From an uncultured Collinsella sp. (GTDB taxonomy: Bacteria > Actinomycetota > Coriobacteriia > Coriobacteriales > Coriobacteriaceae), in assembly GCA_900543605.1 (NCBI GenBank), contig UQSK01000005.1, positions 1 through 56,185 of the forward strand: a stretch of 56,185 bases of DNA, written 5' to 3'. A model generated the notes under the pieces. It was given only the letters and a program-made list of their open reading frames with translations. It did not search any database and was not told where the DNA came from. Below, one piece after another: positions 37,910-46,436 of the stretch; the stretch's first letter is position 1, and every line of letters starts with the position of its first letter. The position numbers and the translations under genes are program-made.

Positions 37910-40360
37910 TTATATAAGCCTAAAGTGCTCGAGCGCCTTGACGACGCCATCTTTGTCGACCGAGTCGGTGATGTAGTCGGCGCGCTTTTTGAGATAGTCC
38001 GGCGCATTGCCCATGGCGATACCGACATCGACGGCGTTCATCAGCGAGACGTCATTGCTGGCGTCGCCGATGCCGTATACGGTTCCGTGGTGGGGATCGA
38101 GGGCGTCGAGTACAGACTGGATGCCCCCGCGCTTCGTGCATTCGCGGGGCGAGATTTCGGTTACCTCGAGTTCGAGCTCGTTAAAGCACAGCAGCGGCTC
38201 AAGTGCCTTATCTTGAGCGATGTGGTTGGCGAGCGATGTAGACATCAAGATCTTGTAGGCACTGTAATGTTGCAGCTGCGTGACTGCGTCGCCCAAGGTG
38301 CGCGCGTATCCGGGGGCATCGGGGGCATCGGCACTCATGCGCACGACGCCGTTGAGGCCCTCAAAGCGGATGACCTCGCCCGACTGCTCAAGATAGGGGG
38401 CAAGGCGCTGCAGCATGCCGGGCGTCATCGCTAAATCGCGAATCACGTGTCCCTCAAGTTCGACATAGCCACCCGCGAGGCAGACGATGCCGGCCCAGGG
38501 CAGCTCGAGCAGCTTTGGATGGATGCAGCTCAGTGTGCGCCCTGTGCAGATAAAGGCCATGTTGCCATTTGCAACGAAATCGCGGATGGCCTGCGAGACC
38601 GCCTCGTTGGGATAGGGGGACAGGTCTCGCTCATCCTCGGGGAGCTCTTGGGCGAGTTTGGGATCTTGCCAGGCGAGCGTACCGTCGATGTCGAAGAAGC
38701 AGATATCGCCGTGCTTGTGGGTTGGGCTGGCGACAGGGGAGGCCGAGGCGGTGGGCACAAATCCCGGCTCGAGGCCCATGATCTGGTCAAAATGCTCTTT
38801 AACGCGGGGAACGGAGATGCCGATGACCACCTGGGCGGTCTTGCCCGTAATGATGAGGCCTTTGGCGCCCGCCGCGACAAACGACGCGTTATCTGCAACG
38901 ATGGAAGGGTCTGCGACCTCGACGCGCAGGCGCGTGGCGCAGTTGGTTGCGCCCGCAATATTGCCAACGCCACCTAAAAGCTGAATTACCCGCTCAGCGA
39001 GGACGTGATCTTGATCGGATTGACTATTGACCTCGTCATTGGGAGATTGCTCTTTGGCAAAGCCGCTTCCCGTTAAATGATCGATTGCCGCGCGATTGGC
39101 GACATGATCCTCGCGGCCCGGCGTCTTAAGGTCATAGATCAAGATGAGTGCTCGAAAACTCACAAAAAAGATGAGGCTAAAGGCAAGGCCGATACCGAGC
39201 GCCAAAAGATAGGCACCGGCATGCATGCGCATGAGCGGAATAAAGTTGAAGGCTGCCATCTCCATGAGGCCGCCCGAGAAGATGCCGACGATGCCAAAGA
39301 GATTCATGGTTGTGGCAAGGCAAGACGATAAGACGGCGTAGAGAAAAAAGAGCCCGGGGTGGGTGAACATAAAGAGAAACTCGAGTGGCTCGGTAACGCC
39401 GCAAACCACCGAGGCGATGATGGCGGGAACAAGGATGACCCTGAGGCCGGCGCGGCGCTCGGGTTTTGCGGTGGAGTAGAACGCGGCTGCGATGGCAGGA
39501 AGGCCAAAGAGCTTGACCCAGCCAGTGGCGGTAAAACCGGCCCACGGCGCAAGCTCATTAAGGGGGCGCGTGCTATGGGAGAGGATGGGGAGCAAGCTGC
39601 TCCACGTGGCGTAGATGCCGTCGTTAATGACCAGGTTGTCGTAGTAGATCGGCATGTAGAGCAGGTGGTGCAGCCCCATGGGCTCGAGTGCTCGCTCCAA
39701 AAACACAAAGATACCCACGCCGAAGGGGCCGACGCCCGCAAGTGCGTGGCGCAGCGTTTCGGTCACAGCGTATACGAAGGGCACGATGGCGGCCGAGATA
39801 GCGGCAAGGGCAAACACGGCAAAAAAGCTGATGAGGTAGACCAGCGAGGAGCCCGAGAAGGTGCCGAGCCAATCGGGAACCTTGGCATCGTAGAAGCGGT
39901 CATGGATGGCGACGACGGTTGCCGATACCGCCAGCGGGCCGATAATGCCGGTGTCGAGCGTCTTGATGCCGTCGATGACGGTGATACCGTTGGCGGGGGT
40001 CAAAGATGACGGGTACTTAAGTCCAAGGTTGTCTCCGCTCAGCTTAATGATCTCGCTCAAAAAGAAACAATAGGCAAAATAGGCCACGAGTGCCTCGAGG
40101 CAGCAGCGTGCCGGTTGCTTTTGGGCAAGACCGATAGGCAGCGCTACGGCAAAAAGGAGCGGGAGGCGTTTAAAGACCGTCCATGAGCCGCGCTGGATGA
40201 TAGCCCAAAAAACGTACCAAGGGGTTCCGTATACGGCGAGATCGCCGACGATGTCCGCAGTCGTTGCGAGAGCGGAGACGCCGACCATGAGGCCCGATAT
40301 AGAAAACAGCATGGCGGGAGCGAACATGGCCCCGCCAAAGCGTTGGATTTTTTGCAGCAT
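37910..40360 (-). CDS. PTS EIIC-EIIB fused to a Cof-type HAD phosphatase
   Basis: An 816-residue fusion. Residues 1-420 are a glucose-superfamily EIIC permease of alpha-glucoside/maltose type (VTEPLEFLFMFTHPGLFF, FSGGLMEMAAFNFIP). About 440-530 is EIIB, with the phosphorylated Cys near 472 in TNCATRLRVEV. From about 550 the protein is a HAD phosphatase of the Cof/SPP class: FFDIDGTLAWQD, ICTGRT, and IGDASNDVSLMNAVDVGIAM with the metal Asp residues. No EIIA is present, so one must be borrowed. It could import and phosphorylate a sugar, then dephosphorylate it or a product. ATG 40360 has GGAAGG. A TreR-like repressor gene is divergent, which points to a trehalose- or maltose-like substrate. Confidence 0.92.
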   Translation of the reverse strand: MLQKIQRFGGAMFAPAMLFSISGLMVGVSALATTADIVGDLAVYGTPWYVFWAIIQRGSWTVFKRLPLLFAVALPIGLAQKQPARCCLEALVAYFAYCFFLSEIIKLSGDNLGLKYPSSLTPANGITVIDGIKTLDTGIIGPLAVSATVVAIHDRFYDAKVPDWLGTFSGSSLVYLISFFAVFALAAISAAIVPFVYAVTETLRHALAGVGPFGVGIFVFLERALEPMGLHHLLYMPIYYDNLVINDGIYATWSSLLPILSHSTRPLNELAPWAGFTATGWVKLFGLPAIAAAFYSTAKPERRAGLRVILVPAIIASVVCGVTEPLEFLFMFTHPGLFFLYAVLSSCLATTMNLFGIVGIFSGGLMEMAAFNFIPLMRMHAGAYLLALGIGLAFSLIFFVSFRALILIYDLKTPGREDHVANRAAIDHLTGSGFAKEQSPNDEVNSQSDQDHVLAERVIQLLGGVGNIAGATNCATRLRVEVADPSIVADNASFVAAGAKGLIITGKTAQVVIGISVPRVKEHFDQIMGLEPGFVPTASASPVASPTHKHGDICFFDIDGTLAWQDPKLAQELPEDERDLSPYPNEAVSQAIRDFVANGNMAFICTGRTLSCIHPKLLELPWAGIVCLAGGYVELEGHVIRDLAMTPGMLQRLAPYLEQSGEVIRFEGLNGVVRMSADAPDAPGYARTLGDAVTQLQHYSAYKILMSTSLANHIAQDKALEPLLCFNELELEVTEISPRECTKRGGIQSVLDALDPHHGTVYGIGDASNDVSLMNAVDVGIAMGNAPDYLKKRADYITDSVDKDGVVKALEHFRLI

Positions 40361-40403
40361 GTTCTGCCTTCCGAATATCGAGGCGCGTTGCGCGTGGGGA
40401 AAC

Positions 40404-40554
40404 GTTTAAACAATGGATTCATTGTAGAGGACCAGACGATTGTCGTATCGGCAGTTTTGAGCGAAACCGATTTGGGCACGACAGAAACCGTCAACGGTTA
40501 AATCCTGTCGCTTTACCGATATTCGGTTTAAACAACTTTAAGAAATGCTATCGT
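40404..40554. promoter_or_regulatory. Divergent promoter region of the PTS fusion and TreR-like genes
   Basis: GTTTAAACAA occurs twice (40404-40413 and 40526-40535). The first lies just downstream of a leftward -10 TACAAT (40421-40426) of the PTS gene. The second overlaps the -35 position of a rightward TATCGT -10 box (40549-40554) of the regulator gene. Placement fits a repressor acting on both genes. Confidence 0.55.
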
Positions 40555-40589
40555 GCCTAGCCGAAAATAAATAATGTAGAGGTGAAACA

Positions 40590-41309
40590 ATGCCAAAAGC
40601 GATATACGAAGGAATCTACCGCGAGATCCGTTCGCGCATCATTAACGGGACCTATGCGTTTCAGGAGATGCTGCCAACCGAAGCCGAGCTGACCGCGGAA
40701 TTTGGCTGCACGCGCAATACCGTCCGTCGCGCCTTGGGTATGCTGGCCGACGGGATGTTTGTGCAGCCCATACACGGCAAGGGCGTGCGCGTTATTTGGC
40801 TTAAGGGCGAAACCGACATGTTGGGCGCACTCGAAGAGGTTGAGTCGTTTGGCGAGTTCGCAAAACGCAACAATGTCGTCGCATCGACCGAGGTCAAGTC
40901 TTTTGAACATTTGATTTGCACTGAGCAACTCTCTCGTCGCCTGGGCTTTAAGATGGGCGAGGAGTTGATTCGCGTGGTGCGTGTCCGAAGCCTTAACGGC
41001 AATGCGCGCCAAGTAGACCATGGTTACTTTTTGGAGTCGATCGCCAAGGGTCTGACGCCTGAGATCGCCGCAAAGTCAATTTACGACTATCTGGAGCACA
41101 AACGCGGCGTCAAGGTGATGGCGAGCCGTCGTACGGTGAGTGTCGAGCTCGCCAACGATGAGGACTGCAGCTATCTTGACCTTGGTAAATACAACTGTGT
41201 CGCCGTCATGGAGAGCCAGTCGTACACCTCGGACGGCATCCTGTTTGAGGTCACGCATGCCCGCACGCATCCCGAGATCTTCCACTACCGCGTCAACTCC
41301 AAGCGATAG
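40590..41309 (+). CDS. GntR/UTRA family regulator, TreR-like
   Basis: A 239-residue regulator. The winged helix-turn-helix covers about 3-68 (IYREIRSRIINGTYAFQEML, PTEAELTAEFGCTRNTVRRA, QPIHGKGVRVIW). The UTRA effector domain lies at about 90-235, with RRLGFKMGEELIRVVRVR and SIYDYLEHKRGVKVMASRRT. The latter stretch resembles TreR, whose effector is trehalose-6-phosphate, so a phosphorylated alpha-glucoside is the likely ligand here. ATG 40590 is preceded by AGAGGTG. It is divergent from the PTS-HAD fusion and probably controls it and itself through the GTTTAAAC sites between them. A strong terminator follows. Confidence 0.92.
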   Translation: MPKAIYEGIYREIRSRIINGTYAFQEMLPTEAELTAEFGCTRNTVRRALGMLADGMFVQPIHGKGVRVIWLKGETDMLGALEEVESFGEFAKRNNVVASTEVKSFEHLICTEQLSRRLGFKMGEELIRVVRVRSLNGNARQVDHGYFLESIAKGLTPEIAAKSIYDYLEHKRGVKVMASRRTVSVELANDEDCSYLDLGKYNCVAVMESQSYTSDGILFEVTHARTHPEIFHYRVNSKR

Positions 41310-41351
41310 CCGGCTAGCTCGCAGCCTGACGAGACTCATGCCCTCAAAGCG

Positions 41352-41398
41352 AAAACGCCCGGTCAAACCGACGATGCATCGGCTTGACCGGGCGTTTT
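41352..41398 (+). terminator. Rho-independent terminator of the TreR-like gene
   Basis: AAAACGCCCGGTCAA.CCGA pairs with TCGG.TTGACCGGGCGTTTT, then ATCTG. Confidence 0.93.
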
Positions 41399-41432
41399 AT
41401 CTGCATTCGATAACAAATAATTGTTTATACAA

Positions 41433-41510
41433 AACTTGTCAAGTATCAAGTTGAAATTACCGTTCACCGAAGTTTTTCTACCGCTCTAGTAATACTTGTT
41501 CAAACAAGTA
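41433..41510 (+). promoter_or_regulatory. Operator-like palindromes upstream of the maltose-type ABC operon
   Basis: TACTTGTT-CA-AACAAGTA (41493-41510) is an 8-bp perfect palindrome containing TTGTTCAAAC. AACTTG/CAAGTT arms at 41433-41452 give a second, weaker site, and TTGTTTATACAA lies at 41421-41432. The core matches the sites at the PTS and malQ promoters. I cannot fix the -35/-10 boxes here. Confidence 0.6.
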
Positions 41511-41615
41511 GCCAAATAGCGTATCGTACAAATCAGCAAAAGGGGCAAAGTCCCCGAGCCAATCTCCGAAGGCGGCGGCAAAGGGTGCCGCCACGGTGTG
41601 AAAGGGTGGATTGTA

Positions 41616-42932
41616 ATGAAGAACGAAATGAGCAGAAGGCAGTTCCTGGGCTTTGCTGGTTCCGCGGCTGCGGTTCTTGGTCTGGGCCTCGTGGGCTGCG
41701 GTGGCTCCGCCGGCTCCGGCTCCTCTGCTTCTGGTGACGCTGCCGAGGTCTACTTCCTCCAATTCAAGCCCGAGGTCGACAAGGAGTGGAAGGAGATCGC
41801 CAAGGCGTACAAGAAGGAGAAGGGCGTCGAGGTCAAGATCGTGACCGCCGCCTCCAACACCTACGAGGAGAAGCTCAAGTCCGAGATGTCCAAGAGCTCC
41901 GCTCCGACCCTGTTCCAGGTCAACGGCCCCACCGGTCTTAAGAACTGGAAGGACTACTGCGCCGATCTGTCCGATACCAAGCTCCGCGGTGAGCTCATCG
42001 ACGACTCCCTGGCTCTGCAGTCCGACGGCAAGGATCTGGGTATCGACTGGGTCCAGGAGAGCTACGGCATCATCTACAACAAGCAGCTGCTCGAGAAGGC
42101 TGGCTACAAGGCCGAGGACATCAACTCCTTCGACAAGCTGAAGGCTTGTGCCGACGACATCCAGGCCCGCAAGGACGAGCTTGGCATTGAGGGTGCCTTC
42201 ACTTCTGCTGGCATGGATGACTCCTCCAGCTGGCGCTACACCACCCACCTCGCCAACCTCCCGCTCTACTACGAGTTCGAGAAGGAGCACAACCAGGAGG
42301 ACGACGAGATCAAGGGCGAGTATCTCGACAACTTCAAGCAGATTTTCGACCTGTACATCACCGACTCCACCTGCGATCCTTCGCAGCTTGCCTCCAAGAC
42401 CGGCGACGACGCCACCAACGAGTTCGCAACCGGCAAAGCCGTCTTCTATCAGAACGGCTCCTGGGCTTACGCTGACCTCACCAAGGCCGGCATGACCGAC
42501 GATCAGATTGGCATGATGCCCATCTACATCGGTGTCGACGGCGAGGAGAACCAGGGCCTGTGCTCCGGCGGCGAGAACTACTGGTGCGTCAGCTCCCAGG
42601 CTTCCGAGGATGCCCAGAAGGCCACCGAGGACTTCATGTACTGGTGCGTCACCGCTGACACCCCGACCAGCATCATCGCCGACAAGATGGGTCTGACCGC
42701 TCCGTTCAAGAGCGCCAAGGAGACTACCAACGTCTTCTCGCAGCAGGCCGTTGCCATGGCTAAGGACGGCAAGAAGACCGTCGCTTGGGACTTCGTCTAC
42801 ATCCCCTCTGAGGAGTGGAAGAAGAACCTCAAGCAGGCTCTGATCGCCTATGCTGCCGACAACAGCAAGTGGGACGGCGTCAAGAACGCCTTCGTCGATG
42901 GCTGGAAGACCGAGAAGGCTGCTTCCGAGTAA
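41616..42932 (+). CDS. Maltose/maltodextrin-type ABC transporter substrate-binding lipoprotein
   Basis: A 438-residue family 1 solute-binding protein. The N-terminus has a Tat motif (MSRRQFLGFAG) and lipobox LGLVGCGG (Cys at about residue 28). The mature part begins VYFLQFKPEVDKEWKEIAKA, followed by the family-1 pattern APTLFQVNGPTGLKNWKDYC and FATGKAVFYQNGSWAY, in which aromatic residues would stack on sugars. Two Cys in GLCSGGENYWCVSS may form a bridge. ATG 41616 has AAAGGGTGG; a GTG six codons earlier is not used. First gene of a four-gene importer operon; codon use is unusually biased, suggesting high expression. The exact oligosaccharide is inferred from malQ/glgP nearby. Confidence 0.9.
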   Translation: MKNEMSRRQFLGFAGSAAAVLGLGLVGCGGSAGSGSSASGDAAEVYFLQFKPEVDKEWKEIAKAYKKEKGVEVKIVTAASNTYEEKLKSEMSKSSAPTLFQVNGPTGLKNWKDYCADLSDTKLRGELIDDSLALQSDGKDLGIDWVQESYGIIYNKQLLEKAGYKAEDINSFDKLKACADDIQARKDELGIEGAFTSAGMDDSSSWRYTTHLANLPLYYEFEKEHNQEDDEIKGEYLDNFKQIFDLYITDSTCDPSQLASKTGDDATNEFATGKAVFYQNGSWAYADLTKAGMTDDQIGMMPIYIGVDGEENQGLCSGGENYWCVSSQASEDAQKATEDFMYWCVTADTPTSIIADKMGLTAPFKSAKETTNVFSQQAVAMAKDGKKTVAWDFVYIPSEEWKKNLKQALIAYAADNSKWDGVKNAFVDGWKTEKAASE

Positions 42933-42963
42933 GCAGTTGCTGCCCAAGCTATCTGATTAGCGA

Positions 42964-42999
42964 CAGGGGGCGGGCAGACGTTGGTTTGCCCGCCCCCTG
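42964..42999 (+). terminator. Intra-operon hairpin behind the binding-protein gene
   Basis: CAGGGGGCGGGCA and TGCCCGCCCCCTG, 13 perfect pairs around a 10-base loop, without a T run (ATATTG follows). It probably stabilises the upstream mRNA or reduces read-through into the permease genes. Confidence 0.75.
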
Positions 43000-43019
43000 C
43001 ATATTGAAAGGACCCTTCT

Positions 43020-43874
43020 ATGGGCAAAGCACTCAAGCGCTGGTGGCCGCTCTTTATGCTGCCCACGTGTCTGGCGTTTATGATCGGGTTCGTGATCCCC
43101 TTTATCCAGGGTTTCTATCTCTCGTTCTGCCAGTTTATTACCATCAACAACACGCACTTTGTCGGTATCGAGAACTACGTGCGCGCACTGTCCGATCCGC
43201 AGTTTGCCACGTCGTTCTTCTTTACCGTGGCGTTTGCCTTCCTGTCGACGGTGCTCATCAACGTGATCGCCCTCGCCATTGCGCAGGCGCTCACCCGCAA
43301 AGCGCTCAAGGGCACCAACATCTTCCGTACGATTTTCTTTATGCCTAACCTTATCGGCGGCATCGTGCTGGGCTACATCTGGCAGATTCTGATCAACTGC
43401 CTGCTCTCCAACGTGGGCGCCCAGCTCATCGCCCTTAACTCTGCTGCTGGCTTCTGGGGCCTTATCATCCTGACCCTGTGGCAGCAGGTCGGCTACATGA
43501 TGATCATCTACATCGCTGGTCTGCAGTCCATTCCGTCCGACTACATCGAGGCCGCCAAGGTCGACGGTGCCACGGCATGGCAGACGTTTTGGAAGGTTAA
43601 GATCCCTAACCTGATGCCGACCATCACCATCTGCCTGTTCCTGTCCATCACCAACGGCTTTAAGCTGTTCGACCAGAACCTCGCCCTTACCGGCGGCGCC
43701 CCCGCGCACTCCACCGAGATGCTCGCCCTGAACATCTACAACACGTTCTATTCGCGTGCCGGTATCGCATGGCAGGGCATTGGCCAGGCCAAGGCAGTCA
43801 TCTTCTGCATCCTGGTCGTAGCCATCTCCATGATTCAGCTTAAGGCCACGAGGTCCAAGGAGGTGCAGCAGTAA
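43020..43874 (+). CDS. Sugar ABC transporter permease (MalF type)
   Basis: A 284-residue permease with six membrane segments. The N-terminus RWWPLFMLPTCLAFMIGFVIP is the first of these. The EAA loop is YIEAAKVDGATAWQTFWKVKIPNL, where EAA, G at position 7 and the I-P end contact the ATPase. The short form without a large periplasmic loop is typical of Gram-positive and actinobacterial sugar importers. ATG 43020 has GAAAGGA. It overlaps the next permease gene by one base (TAATG), showing tight coupling of the two subunits. Confidence 0.93.
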   Translation: MGKALKRWWPLFMLPTCLAFMIGFVIPFIQGFYLSFCQFITINNTHFVGIENYVRALSDPQFATSFFFTVAFAFLSTVLINVIALAIAQALTRKALKGTNIFRTIFFMPNLIGGIVLGYIWQILINCLLSNVGAQLIALNSAAGFWGLIILTLWQQVGYMMIIYIAGLQSIPSDYIEAAKVDGATAWQTFWKVKIPNLMPTITICLFLSITNGFKLFDQNLALTGGAPAHSTEMLALNIYNTFYSRAGIAWQGIGQAKAVIFCILVVAISMIQLKATRSKEVQQ

Positions 43875-44713
43875 TGAAACGCGATAAGGTTATCAACCGC
43901 GCGCTCTCAATCTTCTTTACGATTCTGTCGCTCGCGTGGATCTACCCCGTGTTCATGATCGCGCTCAATTCCTTTAAGAAAGCGACCGCAATCAGCACCA
44001 CCACAGCGTTCGATCTGCTCACACCCGAGACGTTCAACGGCCTTGTAAACTACTTGCACGCTCTTAACGAGCAGGGCTTTGCCTCGGCATTTATGTACTC
44101 GCTCATCATCACGGTCACGTCGGTCGTGCTGATTTTGGTGTGCTGCTCCATGTGCGCTTGGTATGTGGTTCGTGTCAACAACAAGATTTCGAACTTCTTC
44201 TATTACCTGTTCGTCTTCTCGATGGTCGTGCCCTTCCAGATGCTCATGTTCACGCTGTCCAATTTGGCGGACCGCATCGGCTTCAACACGCCGTTCAACA
44301 TCTGCTTTATCTATCTTGGCTTTGGCGCGGGCCTGGCGGTCTTTATGTTCGCCGGCTTTGTAAAGAACATTCCGCTCGAGATCGAAGAGGCGGCCATGAT
44401 CGACGGCTGCAACCCGGTTCAGGTGTTCTTTAAGATCGTCCTTCCCATCATGAAGCCCACCTATCTTTCGGTCGGCATTCTCGAGACCATGTGGGTCTGG
44501 AACGACTATCTGCTGCCCTACCTTACCCTTGACTCCACTAAGTACAGGACCATTCCTATCTTGATCCAGTACTTCCGCGGCGGCTACGGCCACGTCGAGC
44601 TCGGTCCCATGATGGCCTGCATCATGATGGTCGTTATCCCCATCGTCATCATGTACATCCTCTGCCAGAAGTACATCATCGACGGCGTGGTGGCGGGTGC
44701 CGTCAAGGGCTGA
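43874..44713 (+). CDS. Sugar ABC transporter permease (MalG type)
   Basis: A 279-residue permease, partner of the preceding one. Six membrane segments are seen, starting with ALSIFFTILSLAWIYPVFMI and NSFKK, the typical MalG-type opening. The EAA loop reads IEEAAMIDGCNPVQVFFKIVLPIMKP. VWNDYLLPYL matches the conserved W-N-x-F/Y-x-x-P segment after it. Its start overlaps the stop of the previous gene. A GC-rich hairpin (44738-44764) lies between its stop and the ATPase gene. Confidence 0.93.
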   Translation: MKRDKVINRALSIFFTILSLAWIYPVFMIALNSFKKATAISTTTAFDLLTPETFNGLVNYLHALNEQGFASAFMYSLIITVTSVVLILVCCSMCAWYVVRVNNKISNFFYYLFVFSMVVPFQMLMFTLSNLADRIGFNTPFNICFIYLGFGAGLAVFMFAGFVKNIPLEIEEAAMIDGCNPVQVFFKIVLPIMKPTYLSVGILETMWVWNDYLLPYLTLDSTKYRTIPILIQYFRGGYGHVELGPMMACIMMVVIPIVIMYILCQKYIIDGVVAGAVKG

Positions 44714-44737
44714 TGCCGTAACTGTTTTGCAAGTTTC

Positions 44738-44764
44738 TGCGGCGCCCCTCAGCGCGGCGCCGCA
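44738..44764 (+). other. Hairpin before the ATPase gene
   Basis: TGCGGCGCC and GGCGCCGCA, nine perfect pairs around CCTCAGCGC, placed 18 bp before the ATPase start. It may tune expression of the shared ATPase. Confidence 0.55.
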
Positions 44765-44781
44765 TATCGAAAGGTAAAGAC

Positions 44782-45981
44782 ATGGCCGAGATCGTTCTCA
44801 AACATGTTCAGAAGGTGTATCCCAACAACGAGTCCAAAAAGAAGGGCTTCTTTGGCAAAAAGAAGAAGACCGAGGAGAAGAAGCACAACCTCAAGGTTAC
44901 CGAGGACGGCGTGCTCGCGGTGGAGGACTTTAATCTCACCGTGCATGACCAGGAGTTTGTCGTTCTCGTTGGCCCGTCTGGCTGCGGCAAGTCCACGACG
45001 ATGCGCATGGTCGCTGGCCTGGAGGACATCACTTCGGGCGACGTGCTCATCGACGGCAAGCGCGTCAACGACGTGGCGCCCAAGGACCGCGACATTGCCA
45101 TGGTGTTCCAGAGCTATGCTCTGTACCCCAATATGACGGTGTACGAGAACATGGCGTTTACGCTTGAGCTCAAGAAGGTCCCCAAGGACGAGATCGACCG
45201 TAAGGTTCGCTCTGCTGCCGAGATCCTGGGCATTACCGAATACCTCGACCGTAAGCCCAAGGCGCTTTCGGGCGGCCAGCGCCAGCGTGTCGCCATCGGC
45301 CGCGCCATCGTGCGTGATCCTAAGGTCTTCCTGATGGACGAGCCGCTGTCCAACCTGGACGCCAAGCTGCGTAACCAGATGCGTGCCGAGCTCATCAAGC
45401 TACGCCACGAGATCAAGGGCACGTTCATCTACGTCACCCACGACCAGACCGAGGCCATGACCCTCGGCGATCGCATCGTGGTCATGAAGGACGGCGTCGT
45501 ACAGCAGATTGCCACCCCGCAGGAGGTCTTCAACCATCCCGCGAACATCTTCGTCGCCGGCTTTATCGGTGTGCCGCAGATGAACTTCTTCGATGCCCAG
45601 CTGGTGCGCTCGGGCAACGGCTTCACCGTCAAGACCGAGGATATGAACGTGGCGCTCGCCCCCGAGACCTGCGCTCAGCTTGCTCTCAACTGGGACGGCG
45701 GCGACGTGAAGGAGATCACGGCCGGCGTGCGCCCCGAGCAGATTCTGCTTGCCGACGAGGACGAGGAGGGCGCGCTCCAGGGTACCGTCGAGGTGACCGA
45801 GCTCATGGGTTCGACCGAGCATGTCCACGTGACCGCTCCCGATGGCCAGTTCGTCTTGATCATTCCCGTTGTTGACCTTGAGGCCAAGGGTGCGCTCAAG
45901 GCGGGCGACCCCATCTGGTTCAAGTTCGAGAAGAACGCGACCCATCTCTTCGATAAGGTGTCTGGCAAGAACCTTATCTAG
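44782..45981 (+). CDS. Sugar ABC transporter ATPase (MsmK/UgpC/MalK type) with Lys-rich insert
   Basis: A 399-residue ATPase. Residues 1-14 and 40-260 form the nucleotide-binding domain: Walker A GPSGCGKSTT, Q-loop MVFQSYALYPNM, signature LSGGQRQRVAIGRAI, Walker B VFLMDEPLSNLD and switch VTHDQTEAMT. The C-terminal OB-fold regulatory part of the MalK/MsmK class (about 260-399) has GVRPEQI and VTELMGSTEHVH. Unusual is a Lys/Glu-rich insert at about 16-38 (ESKKKGFFGKKKKTEEKKHN) within the first beta-hairpin, lengthening the protein beyond the usual 370 residues. ATG 44782 has GAAAGG. The OB part fits control by unphosphorylated or phosphorylated PTS proteins in relatives, not shown here. Confidence 0.93.
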   Translation: MAEIVLKHVQKVYPNNESKKKGFFGKKKKTEEKKHNLKVTEDGVLAVEDFNLTVHDQEFVVLVGPSGCGKSTTMRMVAGLEDITSGDVLIDGKRVNDVAPKDRDIAMVFQSYALYPNMTVYENMAFTLELKKVPKDEIDRKVRSAAEILGITEYLDRKPKALSGGQRQRVAIGRAIVRDPKVFLMDEPLSNLDAKLRNQMRAELIKLRHEIKGTFIYVTHDQTEAMTLGDRIVVMKDGVVQQIATPQEVFNHPANIFVAGFIGVPQMNFFDAQLVRSGNGFTVKTEDMNVALAPETCAQLALNWDGGDVKEITAGVRPEQILLADEDEEGALQGTVEVTELMGSTEHVHVTAPDGQFVLIIPVVDLEAKGALKAGDPIWFKFEKNATHLFDKVSGKNLI

Positions 45982-46049
45982 GCCCGGTGCATCCGGACCC
46001 TCCCTTTGGGCGACTGCGGTATTGCCATCCTTTTGCCGCGGTCACATAT

Positions 46050-46092
46050 AAGGCTCCCCTCCCGTCCGCTGGGCGAGAGGGGAGCCTTTCTT
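46050..46092 (+). terminator. Rho-independent terminator of the sugar ABC operon
   Basis: AAGGCTCCCCTC and GAGGGGAGCCTT, 12 perfect pairs, loop CCGTCCGCTGGGCGA, then TCTTTG. Confidence 0.92.
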
Positions 46093-46120
46093 TGTGTTGG
46101 GGTTGTCTGGCCGGTCGTTT

Positions 46121-46337
46121 GTCTCGATCTGTAACGGGTAGGGCCGATTTCGGACGTTAGATGTTACAGATCGAGACGGTTCCCTGAGCTAGCCATTTCA
46201 TCTAAATCTGTAACACCAAAGGTGAATTTCAGCTGCTAGATGTTACAGATTGAGATAAACCCAAGGGGAGGGGCCGGTATGTCTCAATCTGTAACAGCTG
46301 GGGCCGTTTTTACCGAGTAGCTGTTATAGATCGAGAT
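46121..46337. repeat. Array of three 57-bp palindromic units
   Basis: Units at 46121-46177, 46200-46256 and 46281-46337. Each has 15-bp arms of the form GTCTCRATCTGTAAC and GTTACAGATYGAGAC (minor variants) around a loop of exactly 27 bp; spacers are 22 and 24 bp, period about 80. The loops differ in sequence but keep GG at positions 7-8 and an ATTT-like centre. Located between two convergent terminators; no gene inside. Confidence 0.92.
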
Positions 46338-46376
46338 TGTTTGGTCGAGTCGGGTCACAGGGTAACGTGCGGGCAC

Positions 46377-46411
46377 AAAAAACGGAGCCGTGTTACCACA
46401 ACTCCGTTTTC
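46377..46411 (-). terminator. Rho-independent terminator of glgP
   Basis: Leftward: AAAACGGAG, loop TTGTGGTAACACGG, CTCCGTT, then TTTTGTG. It lies about 25 bp after the glgP stop. Confidence 0.88.
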
Positions 46412-46436
46412 AAGAGGATGGGTAGAGGAAACGAAA

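Noticed and set aside
46121..46337. Integron attC array or CRISPR array
   Set aside because: The unit length of 57 bp resembles attC, but the ends CTGTAAC/GTTACAG do not fit the RYYYAAC/GTTRRRY core sites and there are no cassettes or integrase. For CRISPR the repeats are too long and variable, and there are no cas genes.
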